DNA of 64,000 nucleotides. Origin: UBA7236 sp964463165 (GTDB lineage: Bacteria; Bacteroidota; Bacteroidia; Chitinophagales; BACL12). Location of the stretch: contig CAYXBK010000004.1 in assembly GCA_964463165.1 (NCBI GenBank), positions 1 through 64,000 on the forward strand, written 5' to 3'. Each line of letters opens with the position of its first letter. The stretch's first letter is position 1. Position numbers and translations under genes: made by a program. This document shows positions 44,387 through 53,440 of this stretch, piece after piece. A model generated the notes under the pieces. It worked only from the letters and a program-made list of their open reading frames with translations, ran no database searches and was not told the origin of the DNA.

Positions 44387-45231
44387 ACCACAGAGTATAA
44401 GGAGAGAAAAGAGAGTATTGAAAATTTGCCTGAACTCCATTTCCTCCATTCACTCCTTTTCCTCTGTGGTACGAAATAAAACCGCAGAGTGTAAGGAGTG
44501 TAAGGAGTGAAAGGAGGGTAATGAGAATTTTCTTGAAATCCTTTACTCCTTTTCCTCCTTTTACTCTGTGGTAAAAAATAAAACCGCAGAGTGTAAGGAG
44601 AGAAAAGAGAGTATTGAAAATTTGCCTGAACTCCTTTTCCTCCTTTCACTCCTTTTACTCAGTGGTAAAAAATAAAACCGCAGAGTGTAAGGAGTGAAAA
44701 GAGAGTATTGAAAATTTGCCTGAACTCCTTTTCCTCCTTTCACTCCTTTTACTCAGTGGTAAAAAATAAAACCGCAGAGTGTAAGGAGTGAAAAGAGAGT
44801 ATTGAAAATTTGCCTGAACTCCTTTTCCTCCTTTCACTCCTTTTACTCAGTGGTAAAAAATAAAACCGCAGAGTGTAAGGAGAGAAAAGAGAGTATTGAA
44901 AATTTGCCTGAACTCCTTTTCCTCCATTCACTCCTTTTACTCTGTGGTAAAAAATAAAACCGCAGAGTGTAAGGAGTGAAAAGGGAGTATTGAAAATTTG
45001 CCTGAACTCCTTTTCCTCCATTCACTCCTTTTACTCTGTGGTAAAAAATAAAACCGCAGAGTGTAAGGAGTGAAAAGGGAGTATTGAAAATTTGCCTGAA
45101 CTCCTTTTCCTCCTTTCACTCCTTTTACTCAGTGGTAAAAAATAAAACCGCAGAGTGTAAGGAGTGAAAGGAGGGTAATGAGAATTTTACAGAAATCTTT
45201 TACTTCTTTTCCTCTTTCCTCTATGGTAAAA
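44387..45231. repeat. Tandem array of about nine 94-bp hairpin units
   Basis: Unit starts (ACCRCAGAGTRTAAGGAG) are at 44387, 44481, 44583, 44677, 44771, 44865, 44959, 45053 and 45147. The spacing is 94 bp except 102 bp after the second. Each unit begins ACCGCAGAGTGTAAGGAGTG and ends with near-complementary CACTCCTTTTACTCTGTGGT, so each can fold into one long hairpin with a loop around GTATTGAAAATTTGCCTGA. Two loop variants exist; copies 2 and 9 share GTAATGAGAATTTT. A degenerate copy starts near 44341. About 1 kb between the flanking genes, without a gene. The open frames in it are repeat translation. Confidence 0.93.
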
Positions 45232-45352
45232 AACAAATCACAGATTGGAAGAAATGATTGGTTATACTGATTAAAATTAAATCACGGACTGAAATAAGAG
45301 AAAGGAGAACAAAGTATTATCTCTCCTTTCTCCTCTCTCCTTCTTCCTGCTT

Positions 45353-46333
45353 TTATTTATACCAATACGAAGTCCCGACATCCGTTTTCAATCTTGCATG
45401 TGTAGCAACTCCGAGTTCTTCTGCTTTTTCATCCGTGAAATGAATATAGCCGGGGCGATAATCTTCTCTCGAATAAGTAAGCCCGTCGAAACGTGGTGTT
45501 TCACCATTTGCCCAATAATAATCCAACCAATCCACAACAGGATATAATGGCAATAAACCATCAGAATATTGTTGCACAAACAATTTAACTCCCCAGCCAT
45601 TTAAATACCCGATCGGCTCTTTATGACGCGGATCCGTTGAATAACCCGAATAACCCCTGTCGCCGACAAGAAATAATTTACAATTCGGATATTTTGTTCT
45701 GATAAAATCGAGTAAAGCGACATAGTCACTTTGTAAAGATGTTGTGCGTGTAAAAGTGATATCGTCATTTTTTAAATTGTCCTCTATACAAAATACAACC
45801 TGCACCTGCGCAGCCGTGAGTCCGTTTGTTGTTAAAAATGTAGCAACATTGTCCCAATAATCAGTTGTGGGTTTCAGAATATCTGAAAGATCCATTGCAT
45901 TCATTCCAGCATTTACAAATGTCAGCTTTGAACCAAAGCCCGGATCATTTGCCTGATTTTTTTGTAAGCCCTCATAAATAATTGCAGGGTTGCTTCCACC
46001 AATTTCAAGGATGCCGATCTTTCCATTTATATTCACATTACCTGCAGCATCCAATGCTTTAATTGCCATATTCGCATTCAGATAATTTGTTTTGTATGTA
46101 TTTGCAATCAGAATATTTCCCCAACTGAATAAACCCGATTGATACCCGTGATAAGAAAATAATACCGGACTGTTTATTGGTTTATTGCCGGCATTTTTTT
46201 CATAACTGAGTGCTTCATTTTCCTGCACCAATTCGTCAGTGTCAGGTATCATTTCGCAGGAAGAAAAAATAAATAAAAGGAATGTGAGTGATAAAAACGG
46301 GATTCTGAAAACAGTAAACTTTGCTTGCTGCAT
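45353..46333 (-). CDS. SGNH-hydrolase-like lipoprotein, paralog 1
   Basis: A 326-residue exported lipoprotein; the signal has lipobox IFSSCE. The start at 46333 is the first ATG (the frame runs back to a TTG). Weak SGNH-like blocks are visible: ILEIGGSNPA in place of GDS, FVNAGMNAMDLSD with the block II glycine, FCIEDNL near block III, and GYIHFTDEKAEELG with the block V histidine. An aspartate-rich tract DRGYSGYSTDPRHKEPIGYL is shared with its paralog. It is 36-50% identical by eye to the protein at 46582-47553, with identical order of motifs. A carbohydrate esterase or lipase role is possible but not shown. The SGNH call is tentative. Confidence 0.6.
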   Translation of the reverse strand: MQQAKFTVFRIPFLSLTFLLFIFSSCEMIPDTDELVQENEALSYEKNAGNKPINSPVLFSYHGYQSGLFSWGNILIANTYKTNYLNANMAIKALDAAGNVNINGKIGILEIGGSNPAIIYEGLQKNQANDPGFGSKLTFVNAGMNAMDLSDILKPTTDYWDNVATFLTTNGLTAAQVQVVFCIEDNLKNDDITFTRTTSLQSDYVALLDFIRTKYPNCKLFLVGDRGYSGYSTDPRHKEPIGYLNGWGVKLFVQQYSDGLLPLYPVVDWLDYYWANGETPRFDGLTYSREDYRPGYIHFTDEKAEELGVATHARLKTDVGTSYWYK

Positions 46334-46581
46334 TTTACGCAATTTTGTGGTTAAGAAAAAAAAAGTGCATGCCTGAGGGCATCCAATAAATTGGAAATTA
46401 AATGTTTGTGCGGAAGACTGTGGGTAGAAACAAAAAAAATGCTTCAGAGGAATTACAAATGCCTGAAGGACAATTCAATCATATGAGGGCAAATATATTA
46501 TTCAGGTTCGCTTTCAATAAATAAAATCAGCAATATATAACCTTTTTACATTTGCATGACAAATGCAACATCTCCAATAAA

Positions 46582-47553
46582 TTATTTATACCAGTTTGAT
46601 GCAGCGGGATCAGCTTTTAATTTCTCGTGCGTCGTTTCCGCAAGTGCATCCGCTTTATCCTGATGCAGATGAACATATGCGGGACCTGAAAAATCTGATT
46701 GACTATACGTGAGCCCGTCCCAGCGTGGATTTTCACCATCTGCCCAATAATAATCCAGCCAGTTCACAACAGGATATTCGGGAAGAACACCATTGATATA
46801 ATCTGCAACAAATAGTTTCACACCCCAGCCATTTAAATAACCAATAGGCTCATCGTGATGCGGATCATCTGTATAACCACTGTATCCCCTGTCGGCTGCA
46901 AGAAATAATTTGCAATTCGGATAATGCGTGCGGATAATATCCATCAATTGCGCATAATTATTTTTCAGCAAAGTTGCTCTTGAAAATGTTGTATCAAGAC
47001 TCCGTAAATTATCTTCAATACAAAACATTACCTGCACATCTTCAGGTGTTGCCGCATGAGTGTTCAATAAAGCCTCTAAATTATTCCAGTAATTTGTATT
47101 CGGGTCGAGCAGGTCGGAAAAATCCATTGCATTCTGTCCCCCGTTTATAAATAATAAATCTGCACCAAATCCCGGATCATTTTGCTGCGCATGAACAAAT
47201 CCTTCAAACATAATTGCAGGCGTGCTTCCGCCAATAGTGAGTACAACAACTTTCGGATGTGAAGTTCTTAATCCGGAAAAACTGGAAGGATGAATCGATT
47301 CGGAAACAGATTGATATTTCGATTCATATGCATTGCTGATCATTTCATTTCCCCATGGATATAAACCGGATTGCTCCCCATTCCAAGTAAATAGATCCGG
47401 GTCGTTGAGCGGAATATTTCCGGTGCCCTGTGGAATTTCCGGGACAAAATGATTCAGATCCGCTTCCCTGCGGCAGGAAACCATCATAAAAAGAAATACT
47501 GCCAATAAAGTCTGTGTGAATATGAGGGAATTGTATTTAAATCCCCTTTTCAT
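46582..47553 (-). CDS. SGNH-hydrolase-like lipoprotein, paralog 2
   Basis: A 323-residue exported lipoprotein with lipobox MMVSCR. It has the same blocks as paralog 1: VLTIGGSTPA, FINGGQNAMDFSD, FCIEDNL, AADRGYSGYTDDPHHDEPIG and VHLHQDKADALAE. Length and order are the same, so the pair arose by duplication. The gap of 248 bases between them holds only a possible promoter. The paralog call is firm; the enzyme class is tentative. Confidence 0.65.
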   Translation of the reverse strand: MKRGFKYNSLIFTQTLLAVFLFMMVSCRREADLNHFVPEIPQGTGNIPLNDPDLFTWNGEQSGLYPWGNEMISNAYESKYQSVSESIHPSSFSGLRTSHPKVVVLTIGGSTPAIMFEGFVHAQQNDPGFGADLLFINGGQNAMDFSDLLDPNTNYWNNLEALLNTHAATPEDVQVMFCIEDNLRSLDTTFSRATLLKNNYAQLMDIIRTHYPNCKLFLAADRGYSGYTDDPHHDEPIGYLNGWGVKLFVADYINGVLPEYPVVNWLDYYWADGENPRWDGLTYSQSDFSGPAYVHLHQDKADALAETTHEKLKADPAASNWYK

Positions 47554-47710
47554 TTTTAATTATTTTCTCCTCTCTTCAATATCAATTTTAATACCCTGCG
47601 GATAAAATTCAAATTGCTTAAATAATATTAACAGGCAAGATGACAATTACATGACAAAATTATTTTATTCGGGCTGTGTTGCATTCATGATTCCGATGAA
47701 CAACTCCGAA

Positions 47711-48235
47711 TTAATTGATCATCATTTCTGTGGATCCGGTTGCCGTATAGAAAATTACTTTGCCTTTCACACCTTTTTGCCCTACAGTTCCGTCGAACAC
47801 GCATTTTGTAATTGCGCCCTTGGCTGTTGAATTGGTTTTATCCGGAAAAAATGAAAGCACTATTTTCCACCCGTCTTCGGATGAAACAGGTTTATACTGC
47901 GAGAAATCCTGTTCGACAAATGTTTTGGCACTCGAAGGTTTTGAGGCAAGATCCAGATCGGCACTATGAAAACCAATTTGCTTTACTACCTGCTTCGAAT
48001 CTACCCCGATATTAAATGTAAGGATCAGGCTGAAACCGCTGAGGCAAAAATCTCCTTCATAACAATTATCAGGAATGGAAATAAAGTAATCCCTTGTGGT
48101 ATACAGTAAATTGGGATTCGTTTTTTTAAATGCCGTATCAGATGCAGTTGGTGTGTCGGTGCCGGCAAAAACAGGTGTTGCCAGCGAGGAAGTGGCGATC
48201 GCAATTGCTGCGATGATCATACGTTTCCTTTTCAT
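47711..48235 (-). CDS. Hypothetical secreted protein
   Basis: A 174-residue exported protein I do not recognise. The signal peptide MKRKRMIIAAIAIATSSLA ends near PVFAG. Two cysteines (CYEGDFCLSGFSLIL) may form a disulfide, with a third in TKCVFDGTV. The rest looks like a beta-sandwich with alternating hydrophobic residues (YFISIPDNC, WKIVLSFFPD, GVKGKVIFYTA). No T9SS domain. Function unknown. It stands alone. Confidence 0.65.
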   Translation of the reverse strand: MKRKRMIIAAIAIATSSLATPVFAGTDTPTASDTAFKKTNPNLLYTTRDYFISIPDNCYEGDFCLSGFSLILTFNIGVDSKQVVKQIGFHSADLDLASKPSSAKTFVEQDFSQYKPVSSEDGWKIVLSFFPDKTNSTAKGAITKCVFDGTVGQKGVKGKVIFYTATGSTEMMIN

Positions 48236-48342
48236 ACTTGTTTTGTTCTGCTGCTTAACGGAGCATATTTAAAAATTATTTTGGTTTGAGAGATAATCTT
48301 TAAATAATCCTATAAACTGTTGACATAGTATCAACAATATCT

Positions 48343-48999
48343 TTATCCGTTTGCCTTTTTGTGATCTGCAAGAAATTGAGCAAGCCCGATATCGGTTAAA
48401 GGATGTTTGAACAAACCCATGATCGAAGAGAGCGGACAGGTCACCACGTCGGCACCTGCTTCAGCACATTTCACGATATGCATCGGGTTGCGGATTGAAG
48501 CTGCAAGCACTTCCGTTTCAAAACCGTAATTGCTGTAAATATGCACGATCTGCTCAATGAGCTGCACGCCATCCCAGTTCGAATCATCGATCCTGCCGAT
48601 AAAAGGCGATAAATAAGATGCCCCTGCTTTCGCAGCGAGAATAGCCTGGCCGGCGGAAAAAACAAGTGTGCAGTTGGTGCGGATCCCGTTATCCGTAAAC
48701 CAGCGGATGGCTTTGATGCCTTCTTTGATCATCGGTACTTTCACCACAATATTTTCGTGCAATGCCGCGAGTTCTTTCCCTTCTTTGATAATGCCGTCAA
48801 AATCAGTGGAGATAACTTCCGCACTGATATCTCCATCCACAATATTGCAGATATCTACATAGTGCTTTTTAATATTTGCCTCTCCTGAAATGCCCACTTT
48901 CGCCATCAGCGATGGATTGGTAGTCACCCCGTCGAGAATTCCAAGTGAAGCTGCTTCTTTTATTTCGTTGAGGTCTGCTGTATCGATAAAAAATTTCAT
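48343..48999 (-). CDS. fsa: Transaldolase / fructose-6-phosphate aldolase family protein
   Basis: A 218-residue class I aldolase of the small TalC/FSA group. It splits or builds ketose phosphates through a Schiff base; the catalytic lysine is Lys87 in NIVVKVPMIKEG. The family pattern MKFFIDTADLNEIKEA, LGILDGVTTNPSLMAK, SPFIGRIDDSNWDG and CPLSSIMGLFKHPLTDIG is complete. The ATG at 48999 was chosen; the upstream nine codons are not family sequence. It would work in the pentose phosphate pathway as transaldolase or as fructose-6-phosphate aldolase; the sequence cannot decide. Confidence 0.94.
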   Translation of the reverse strand: MKFFIDTADLNEIKEAASLGILDGVTTNPSLMAKVGISGEANIKKHYVDICNIVDGDISAEVISTDFDGIIKEGKELAALHENIVVKVPMIKEGIKAIRWFTDNGIRTNCTLVFSAGQAILAAKAGASYLSPFIGRIDDSNWDGVQLIEQIVHIYSNYGFETEVLAASIRNPMHIVKCAEAGADVVTCPLSSIMGLFKHPLTDIGLAQFLADHKKANG

Positions 49000-49109
49000 A
49001 GTATGCTGTTGAATTTGTTTTTGCAAAAATAAACCGCAGAAGCCGAACGGCTTTTACTTTTATCAACAGTTATTTAAATTTTATGAAAGAAAATAGGGAA
49101 AGAAAAAAT

Positions 49110-49205
49110 GGGCAAGTGATCTACATCGCACCGCTACAACCACCTACCCTTGCTCCGGTCAGGGCCTGGGGGATTCAGCAGGAGCTGGTCGTATAGGACT
49201 TGCCC
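49110..49205 (-). ncRNA. ffs: Signal recognition particle RNA (4.5S, small bacterial type)
   Basis: On the minus strand the transcript starts GGGCAAGT and ends ACTTGCCC, an 8-bp terminal stem. The centre reads CCCCCAGGCCCTGACCGGAG then CAAGGGTAGGTGG, matching the SRP domain with its AGG...GGAGCA symmetric loop. The 3' half GCGGTGCGATGTAG resembles other Bacteroidota SRP RNAs. The apical loop is not the usual GGAA (see findings). It binds Ffh for membrane protein targeting. Confidence 0.75.
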
Positions 49206-49385
49206 GGGGCAAAGATAATTGAAGAATTGAAGATTCGAACCTGCCTGTCATTTTTTTAGAGGTGGATTAAAGGGGCTGAAGGAAAATAAAATTCAATGTG
49301 CCTGTTTAATTTTAAATTTGCCGGAAGGGAATGCAACAGTCCATTGGTTTTAAATACGGCGCACTGCATCCTGAAATATCCTGCT

Positions 49386-51014
49386 ATGAATATCGAATTC
49401 AACAAAAATGAAGATTCACTGAAATTACTGGTGGCAACTTTAAAAAAAAGAGCTGCCGTGATTCATGAAGGTGGGGGGAAAAAATCCATCGAAAAATTGC
49501 ACGAGAAAGGCAAACTGCATGCACGTGAACGCTTGAAATTATTATTTGATAAAGACAAACCTTTTCTAGAGATAGGCGAACTTGCTGGTTATGAAATGTA
49601 TACCGAACAAGGTGGCTGCCCTTCCGGTGGTGTGGTTGTGAAGATCGGATATATTGCAGGGAGAATGTGCATTGTTGTTGCGAATGATGCGACCGTGAAA
49701 GCCGGAGCCTGGTTTCCTATCACCGGGAAAAAGAATTTGCGTGCGCAGGAAATTGCAATGGAAAATAAAATACCGATTATTTACCTCGTCGACAGCGCCG
49801 GTGTTTTTTTACCCATGCAGGATGAAATTTTTCCCGATAAAGAAAATTTCGGGCGCATTTTCAGAAATAATGCGATCATGAGTTCTATGGGCATTACACA
49901 AATTGCCGCCATCATGGGATCCTGTGTTGCAGGAGGTGCTTATTTACCGATCATGAGCGATGAAGCACTGATCGTAAAAAATACAGGGAGTATTTTTCTT
50001 GCAGGCCCCTATCTTGTAAAAGCAGCAATCGGAGAAAATATAGACGCGGAAACATTAGGTGGTGCACTTTCTTCAACCGAAGTTTCCGGTATTTGTGATT
50101 ATGCATGTGAAAATGATGAAGATTGTCTGAAAACGATCAGGACAATCGTTGATAAAATCGGACACAACACAAATGCGGGCTTCGACAGAAAAGAAGCGCA
50201 TATGCCTGCGATGAATCCGGAAGATATTTACGGAATGATTCCGGAAGATATTTCCAAACAATATGATATGCTGGAAGTAATTAAACGGCTGACGGATAAT
50301 TCTGAATTTGAAGAATATAAAGAGAATTACGGGAAAACAATTATTTGCGGTTATGCCCGTATCGACGGATGGAGTGTGGGGATTGTCGCAAATCAGCGCA
50401 AAGTGGTAAAAAATAAAAAAGGTGAATTGCAGATCGGCGGTGTAATTTATAACGACAGTGCAGATAAAGCAGCACGGTTTATTATGAACTGTAATCAGAA
50501 AAAAATTCCGCTCTTGTTTTTACAGGATGTGACCGGATTTATGGTTGGCAGCAAAAGTGAACATGCCGGAATAATAAAAGACGGTGCGAAAATGGTAAAT
50601 GCGGTTGCAAATTCTGTTGTTCCGAAATTCACCGTAATTGTAGGGAATAGTTATGGTGCAGGTAATTATGCAATGTGCGGAAAAGCATATGATCCGCGGT
50701 TGATCGTTGCCTGGCCTTCTGCAAAAATTGCCGTAATGGGCGGCACACAGGCAGCAAAAGTTTTATTGCAGATCGAAGTGAGCAGTTTAAAAGCAAAAGG
50801 AAAAGAAATTTTGCCTGAAGATGAATCGAAATTATTAAACGAAATTCAGGATCATTATAATAAGACAACAGAACCATACTACGGTGCTGCAAGATTATGG
50901 GTGGATAATATTATTGATCCGCTTGATACACGTAAATGGCTCAGCATGGGAATTGAAATGGCAAATCAGAATGCAGACATCAAACAATTTAATCCGGGTG
51001 TGATACAAACATGA
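49386..51014 (+). CDS. Acyl-CoA carboxylase beta subunit (methylcrotonyl/propionyl-CoA type)
   Basis: A 542-residue carboxyltransferase subunit that moves a carboxyl group from biotin to an acyl-CoA. The N- and C-terminal crotonase-like halves are typical: KGKLHARERLKLLFDKDKPF, GGVVVKIGYIAGRMCIVVAN, IIYLVDSAGVFLPMQDEIFP, GSCVAGGAYLPIMSDEALIV and the second-half VGNSYGAGNYAMCGKAYDPR. The GGVVVKIG and LPMQ segments are closer to methylcrotonyl-CoA carboxylase beta than to propionyl-CoA carboxylase. The ATG at 49386 fits family length. No biotin-carrier subunit is next to it. Substrate by sequence is likely methylcrotonyl-CoA, in leucine breakdown. Confidence 0.9.
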   Translation: MNIEFNKNEDSLKLLVATLKKRAAVIHEGGGKKSIEKLHEKGKLHARERLKLLFDKDKPFLEIGELAGYEMYTEQGGCPSGGVVVKIGYIAGRMCIVVANDATVKAGAWFPITGKKNLRAQEIAMENKIPIIYLVDSAGVFLPMQDEIFPDKENFGRIFRNNAIMSSMGITQIAAIMGSCVAGGAYLPIMSDEALIVKNTGSIFLAGPYLVKAAIGENIDAETLGGALSSTEVSGICDYACENDEDCLKTIRTIVDKIGHNTNAGFDRKEAHMPAMNPEDIYGMIPEDISKQYDMLEVIKRLTDNSEFEEYKENYGKTIICGYARIDGWSVGIVANQRKVVKNKKGELQIGGVIYNDSADKAARFIMNCNQKKIPLLFLQDVTGFMVGSKSEHAGIIKDGAKMVNAVANSVVPKFTVIVGNSYGAGNYAMCGKAYDPRLIVAWPSAKIAVMGGTQAAKVLLQIEVSSLKAKGKEILPEDESKLLNEIQDHYNKTTEPYYGAARLWVDNIIDPLDTRKWLSMGIEMANQNADIKQFNPGVIQT

Positions 51015-51084
51015 TCAATTCAACTGCAATAACACAGATAATGCTTATTCAATTTTATAATAGCAATAGAATAGGATTGCAGTC

Positions 51085-53373
51085 ATGAAAAAAATTCAAT
51101 TCATTTTTATTCTGTTCATATGCTCGAGAGGAAATCTATTTTCACAACAATTCAATTCCATCATCCCTGCTCCTGTTTCCTATATACAGGCTGAAGGCTA
51201 TTTTAAAATCTCCCCAACTACATTTATTTATGCTGATGACATGACATCTTTTTTTGATGCCATCGCATTTCGTGATTTTACACTGAGCTATTACGAACTC
51301 GCATTAAAAACAGGGCATGAATTATATTATGATAAAAATTACATTGAAGTAACATATGATTCTACACTTCAGATCCCCGATGAAGGATATATTTTAAAGG
51401 TAACACCTGATAAAATTACCATCACCGGTAAAAACAAAGGCGGCACTTTTTATGGGTTAATGACTTTATTTCAATTGATCGAATCACCGACAACAAGAAA
51501 TTTCAGAATTCCATGCTGTGAGATAACTGATTACCCCCGGTTTTCTTATCGCGGTATGCACCTGGATTGTGTGCGGCATTTTTTCGATGTGGCCTTTATT
51601 AAAAAATATATCGATTATCTCGCTCTTTATAAATACAATACTTTTCACTGGCATTTAACCGACGACCAGGGCTGGCGCATTGAAATAAAACAATATCCGG
51701 AATTAACAGAAATTGGTGCATGGCGCAACGGCAGCATGACCGGACATTACCGCGATCAGGAATATGATACAATTCGTTACGGCGGATTTTATACGCAGAA
51801 AGAAATCAGGGAAATTGTTAAATATGCTGCTAAAAAACATATAACGATCATTCCTGAAATTGAAATGCCGGGGCATTGTCTGGCGGCCTTAGCGGCGTAC
51901 CCCGAATTTGGATGTGGACCAGATACAAATTACCAGGTGGGAAAAGCATGGGGTGTTTATCCTGATATTTTTTGCCCGAAGGAAGAAACATTTACATTTC
52001 TTGAAAATATACTGGATGAAGTGATGCAATTATTTCCATCCGAATATATTCATATCGGCGGAGATGAAGCTGAAAAAACAAGATGGCAGCAAAGTGCGTT
52101 TTGTCAGCAATTAATTGCGGACAATAATTTGAAAGATGAAAACGGATTGCAGAGTTATTTTATAAAACGGATAAATGATTATGTAACCGGTAAAGGAAAA
52201 AAAATAATCGGCTGGGATGAAATTATGGATGGGGGAATTGCGACCAACGCCACAATTATGAGCTGGCGTGGAGAAGAAGGTGCGATCGCAGCTGCAAAGC
52301 AAAATCATTTTGCAATCATGACGCCTACGGATTATTGTTATTTTGATTATTACCAGGGCAACGTAACATATGAACCTCTTGCAATCGGAGGATATGTCAG
52401 CCTGGAAAAAGTATACAGCTTTGATCCTGTTCCGTCTGCATTAAATTCAGATCAGTCAAAATATATTCTGGGCGGGCAAGGGAATATATGGACGGAATAT
52501 ATTACATCTCCACAACAAGTGGAATATATGGCTATTCCACGCATGCTTGCATTGAGCGAAGTATTGTGGAGTAGAAAAGAAAATAAAAATTATAATGCAT
52601 TTACTTCAAGGCTCATCAATCAATTTTCATTACTCGACAGGATCAATTGCAATTATGCAAAATCCATCTATCAGGTGAATTATAAAATCACTCCGGGTGG
52701 CGGCAATTCCGGTGTCTGGGTGCAGCTCCTTGCTTTTCCGTTCAATAATTTTCGCTTGCAATACAATCCTGATGTTCTGCATTCCAATGCATTTTATGAT
52801 TATGAGCAGGCTATTCAAATAAAATCAACTGCACAAATAGCCATGAGTCTGGAGGCTAATTTCAAACAAGTATTTTACGGAACAATCGATATAAAATTTA
52901 ATAAGGCGACAGGTAAAAAAATTACACTGATAAATCCGCCTTCAAAAAAATATGAAGGCGATGGAGCATTTACGCTGGTGAACGGAATTTCAGCAACAAC
53001 AGATCCATCATGGTCGTCCAATGAATGGCTTGGATACAGCGGAACAGATTGTGAATTAATCATCGATCTGGGGGAAAATGACACAATTTCAAAAATTACA
53101 ATAGGTTATCTTGATGATAAATTAAGCTGGATATGGATACCTGCATCTGTTTCTGCACAGGTATCAACCGACGGCGTAAATTTTTCGGCTGAAGTGGCTT
53201 ATACAATTTCGCCGGATAAAACTGCTAACAGGAGAAATTATACAATTCAGATGAAGCAACTGCAGGCGAGATTTGTTAAAATAAAAATCAATAATTACGG
53301 CATTATTCCATCAGGTAATCCCGGCGCAGGGAAAAAGGCTTGGTTATTTGTGGATGAGGTATCAATAGAATAA
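51085..53373 (+). CDS. Secreted GH20 beta-N-acetylhexosaminidase with discoidin domain
   Basis: A 762-residue exported glycosidase that removes terminal beta-GlcNAc/GalNAc. The signal peptide ends near GNLFSQ. Domain order: GH20b (about 25-150), the GH20 barrel (about 150-500) with MHLDCVRHFFDVAFIK, FHWHLTDDQGWRIEI and the catalytic pair Asp327-Glu328 in YIHIGGDEAEK, then a chitobiase-like C-terminal segment and an F5/8 type C (discoidin) carbohydrate-binding domain (about 630-762). Followed by an aspartylglucosaminidase-type gene after 67 bases, suggesting it acts on the chitobiose of N-linked glycans. Confidence 0.94.
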   Translation: MKKIQFIFILFICSRGNLFSQQFNSIIPAPVSYIQAEGYFKISPTTFIYADDMTSFFDAIAFRDFTLSYYELALKTGHELYYDKNYIEVTYDSTLQIPDEGYILKVTPDKITITGKNKGGTFYGLMTLFQLIESPTTRNFRIPCCEITDYPRFSYRGMHLDCVRHFFDVAFIKKYIDYLALYKYNTFHWHLTDDQGWRIEIKQYPELTEIGAWRNGSMTGHYRDQEYDTIRYGGFYTQKEIREIVKYAAKKHITIIPEIEMPGHCLAALAAYPEFGCGPDTNYQVGKAWGVYPDIFCPKEETFTFLENILDEVMQLFPSEYIHIGGDEAEKTRWQQSAFCQQLIADNNLKDENGLQSYFIKRINDYVTGKGKKIIGWDEIMDGGIATNATIMSWRGEEGAIAAAKQNHFAIMTPTDYCYFDYYQGNVTYEPLAIGGYVSLEKVYSFDPVPSALNSDQSKYILGGQGNIWTEYITSPQQVEYMAIPRMLALSEVLWSRKENKNYNAFTSRLINQFSLLDRINCNYAKSIYQVNYKITPGGGNSGVWVQLLAFPFNNFRLQYNPDVLHSNAFYDYEQAIQIKSTAQIAMSLEANFKQVFYGTIDIKFNKATGKKITLINPPSKKYEGDGAFTLVNGISATTDPSWSSNEWLGYSGTDCELIIDLGENDTISKITIGYLDDKLSWIWIPASVSAQVSTDGVNFSAEVAYTISPDKTANRRNYTIQMKQLQARFVKIKINNYGIIPSGNPGAGKKAWLFVDEVSIE

Positions 53374-53440
53374 CTTTAGCAATTCGAATTCAATAACAGA
53401 ATTTAATTTCCTTTCTGGTTTAATTTTCAAAAGCAAATAC

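Noticed and set aside
44383..45119. Several overlapping 60-90 residue frames on the minus strand such as GKGVQANFQYSLFTPYTL
   Set aside because: They recur every 94 bp because they translate the tandem repeat. Their sequence follows the repeat and not any protein family.
44387..45231. CRISPR array
   Set aside because: The repeat is the whole 94-bp unit, and there are no unique spacers of constant length. No cas genes lie near.
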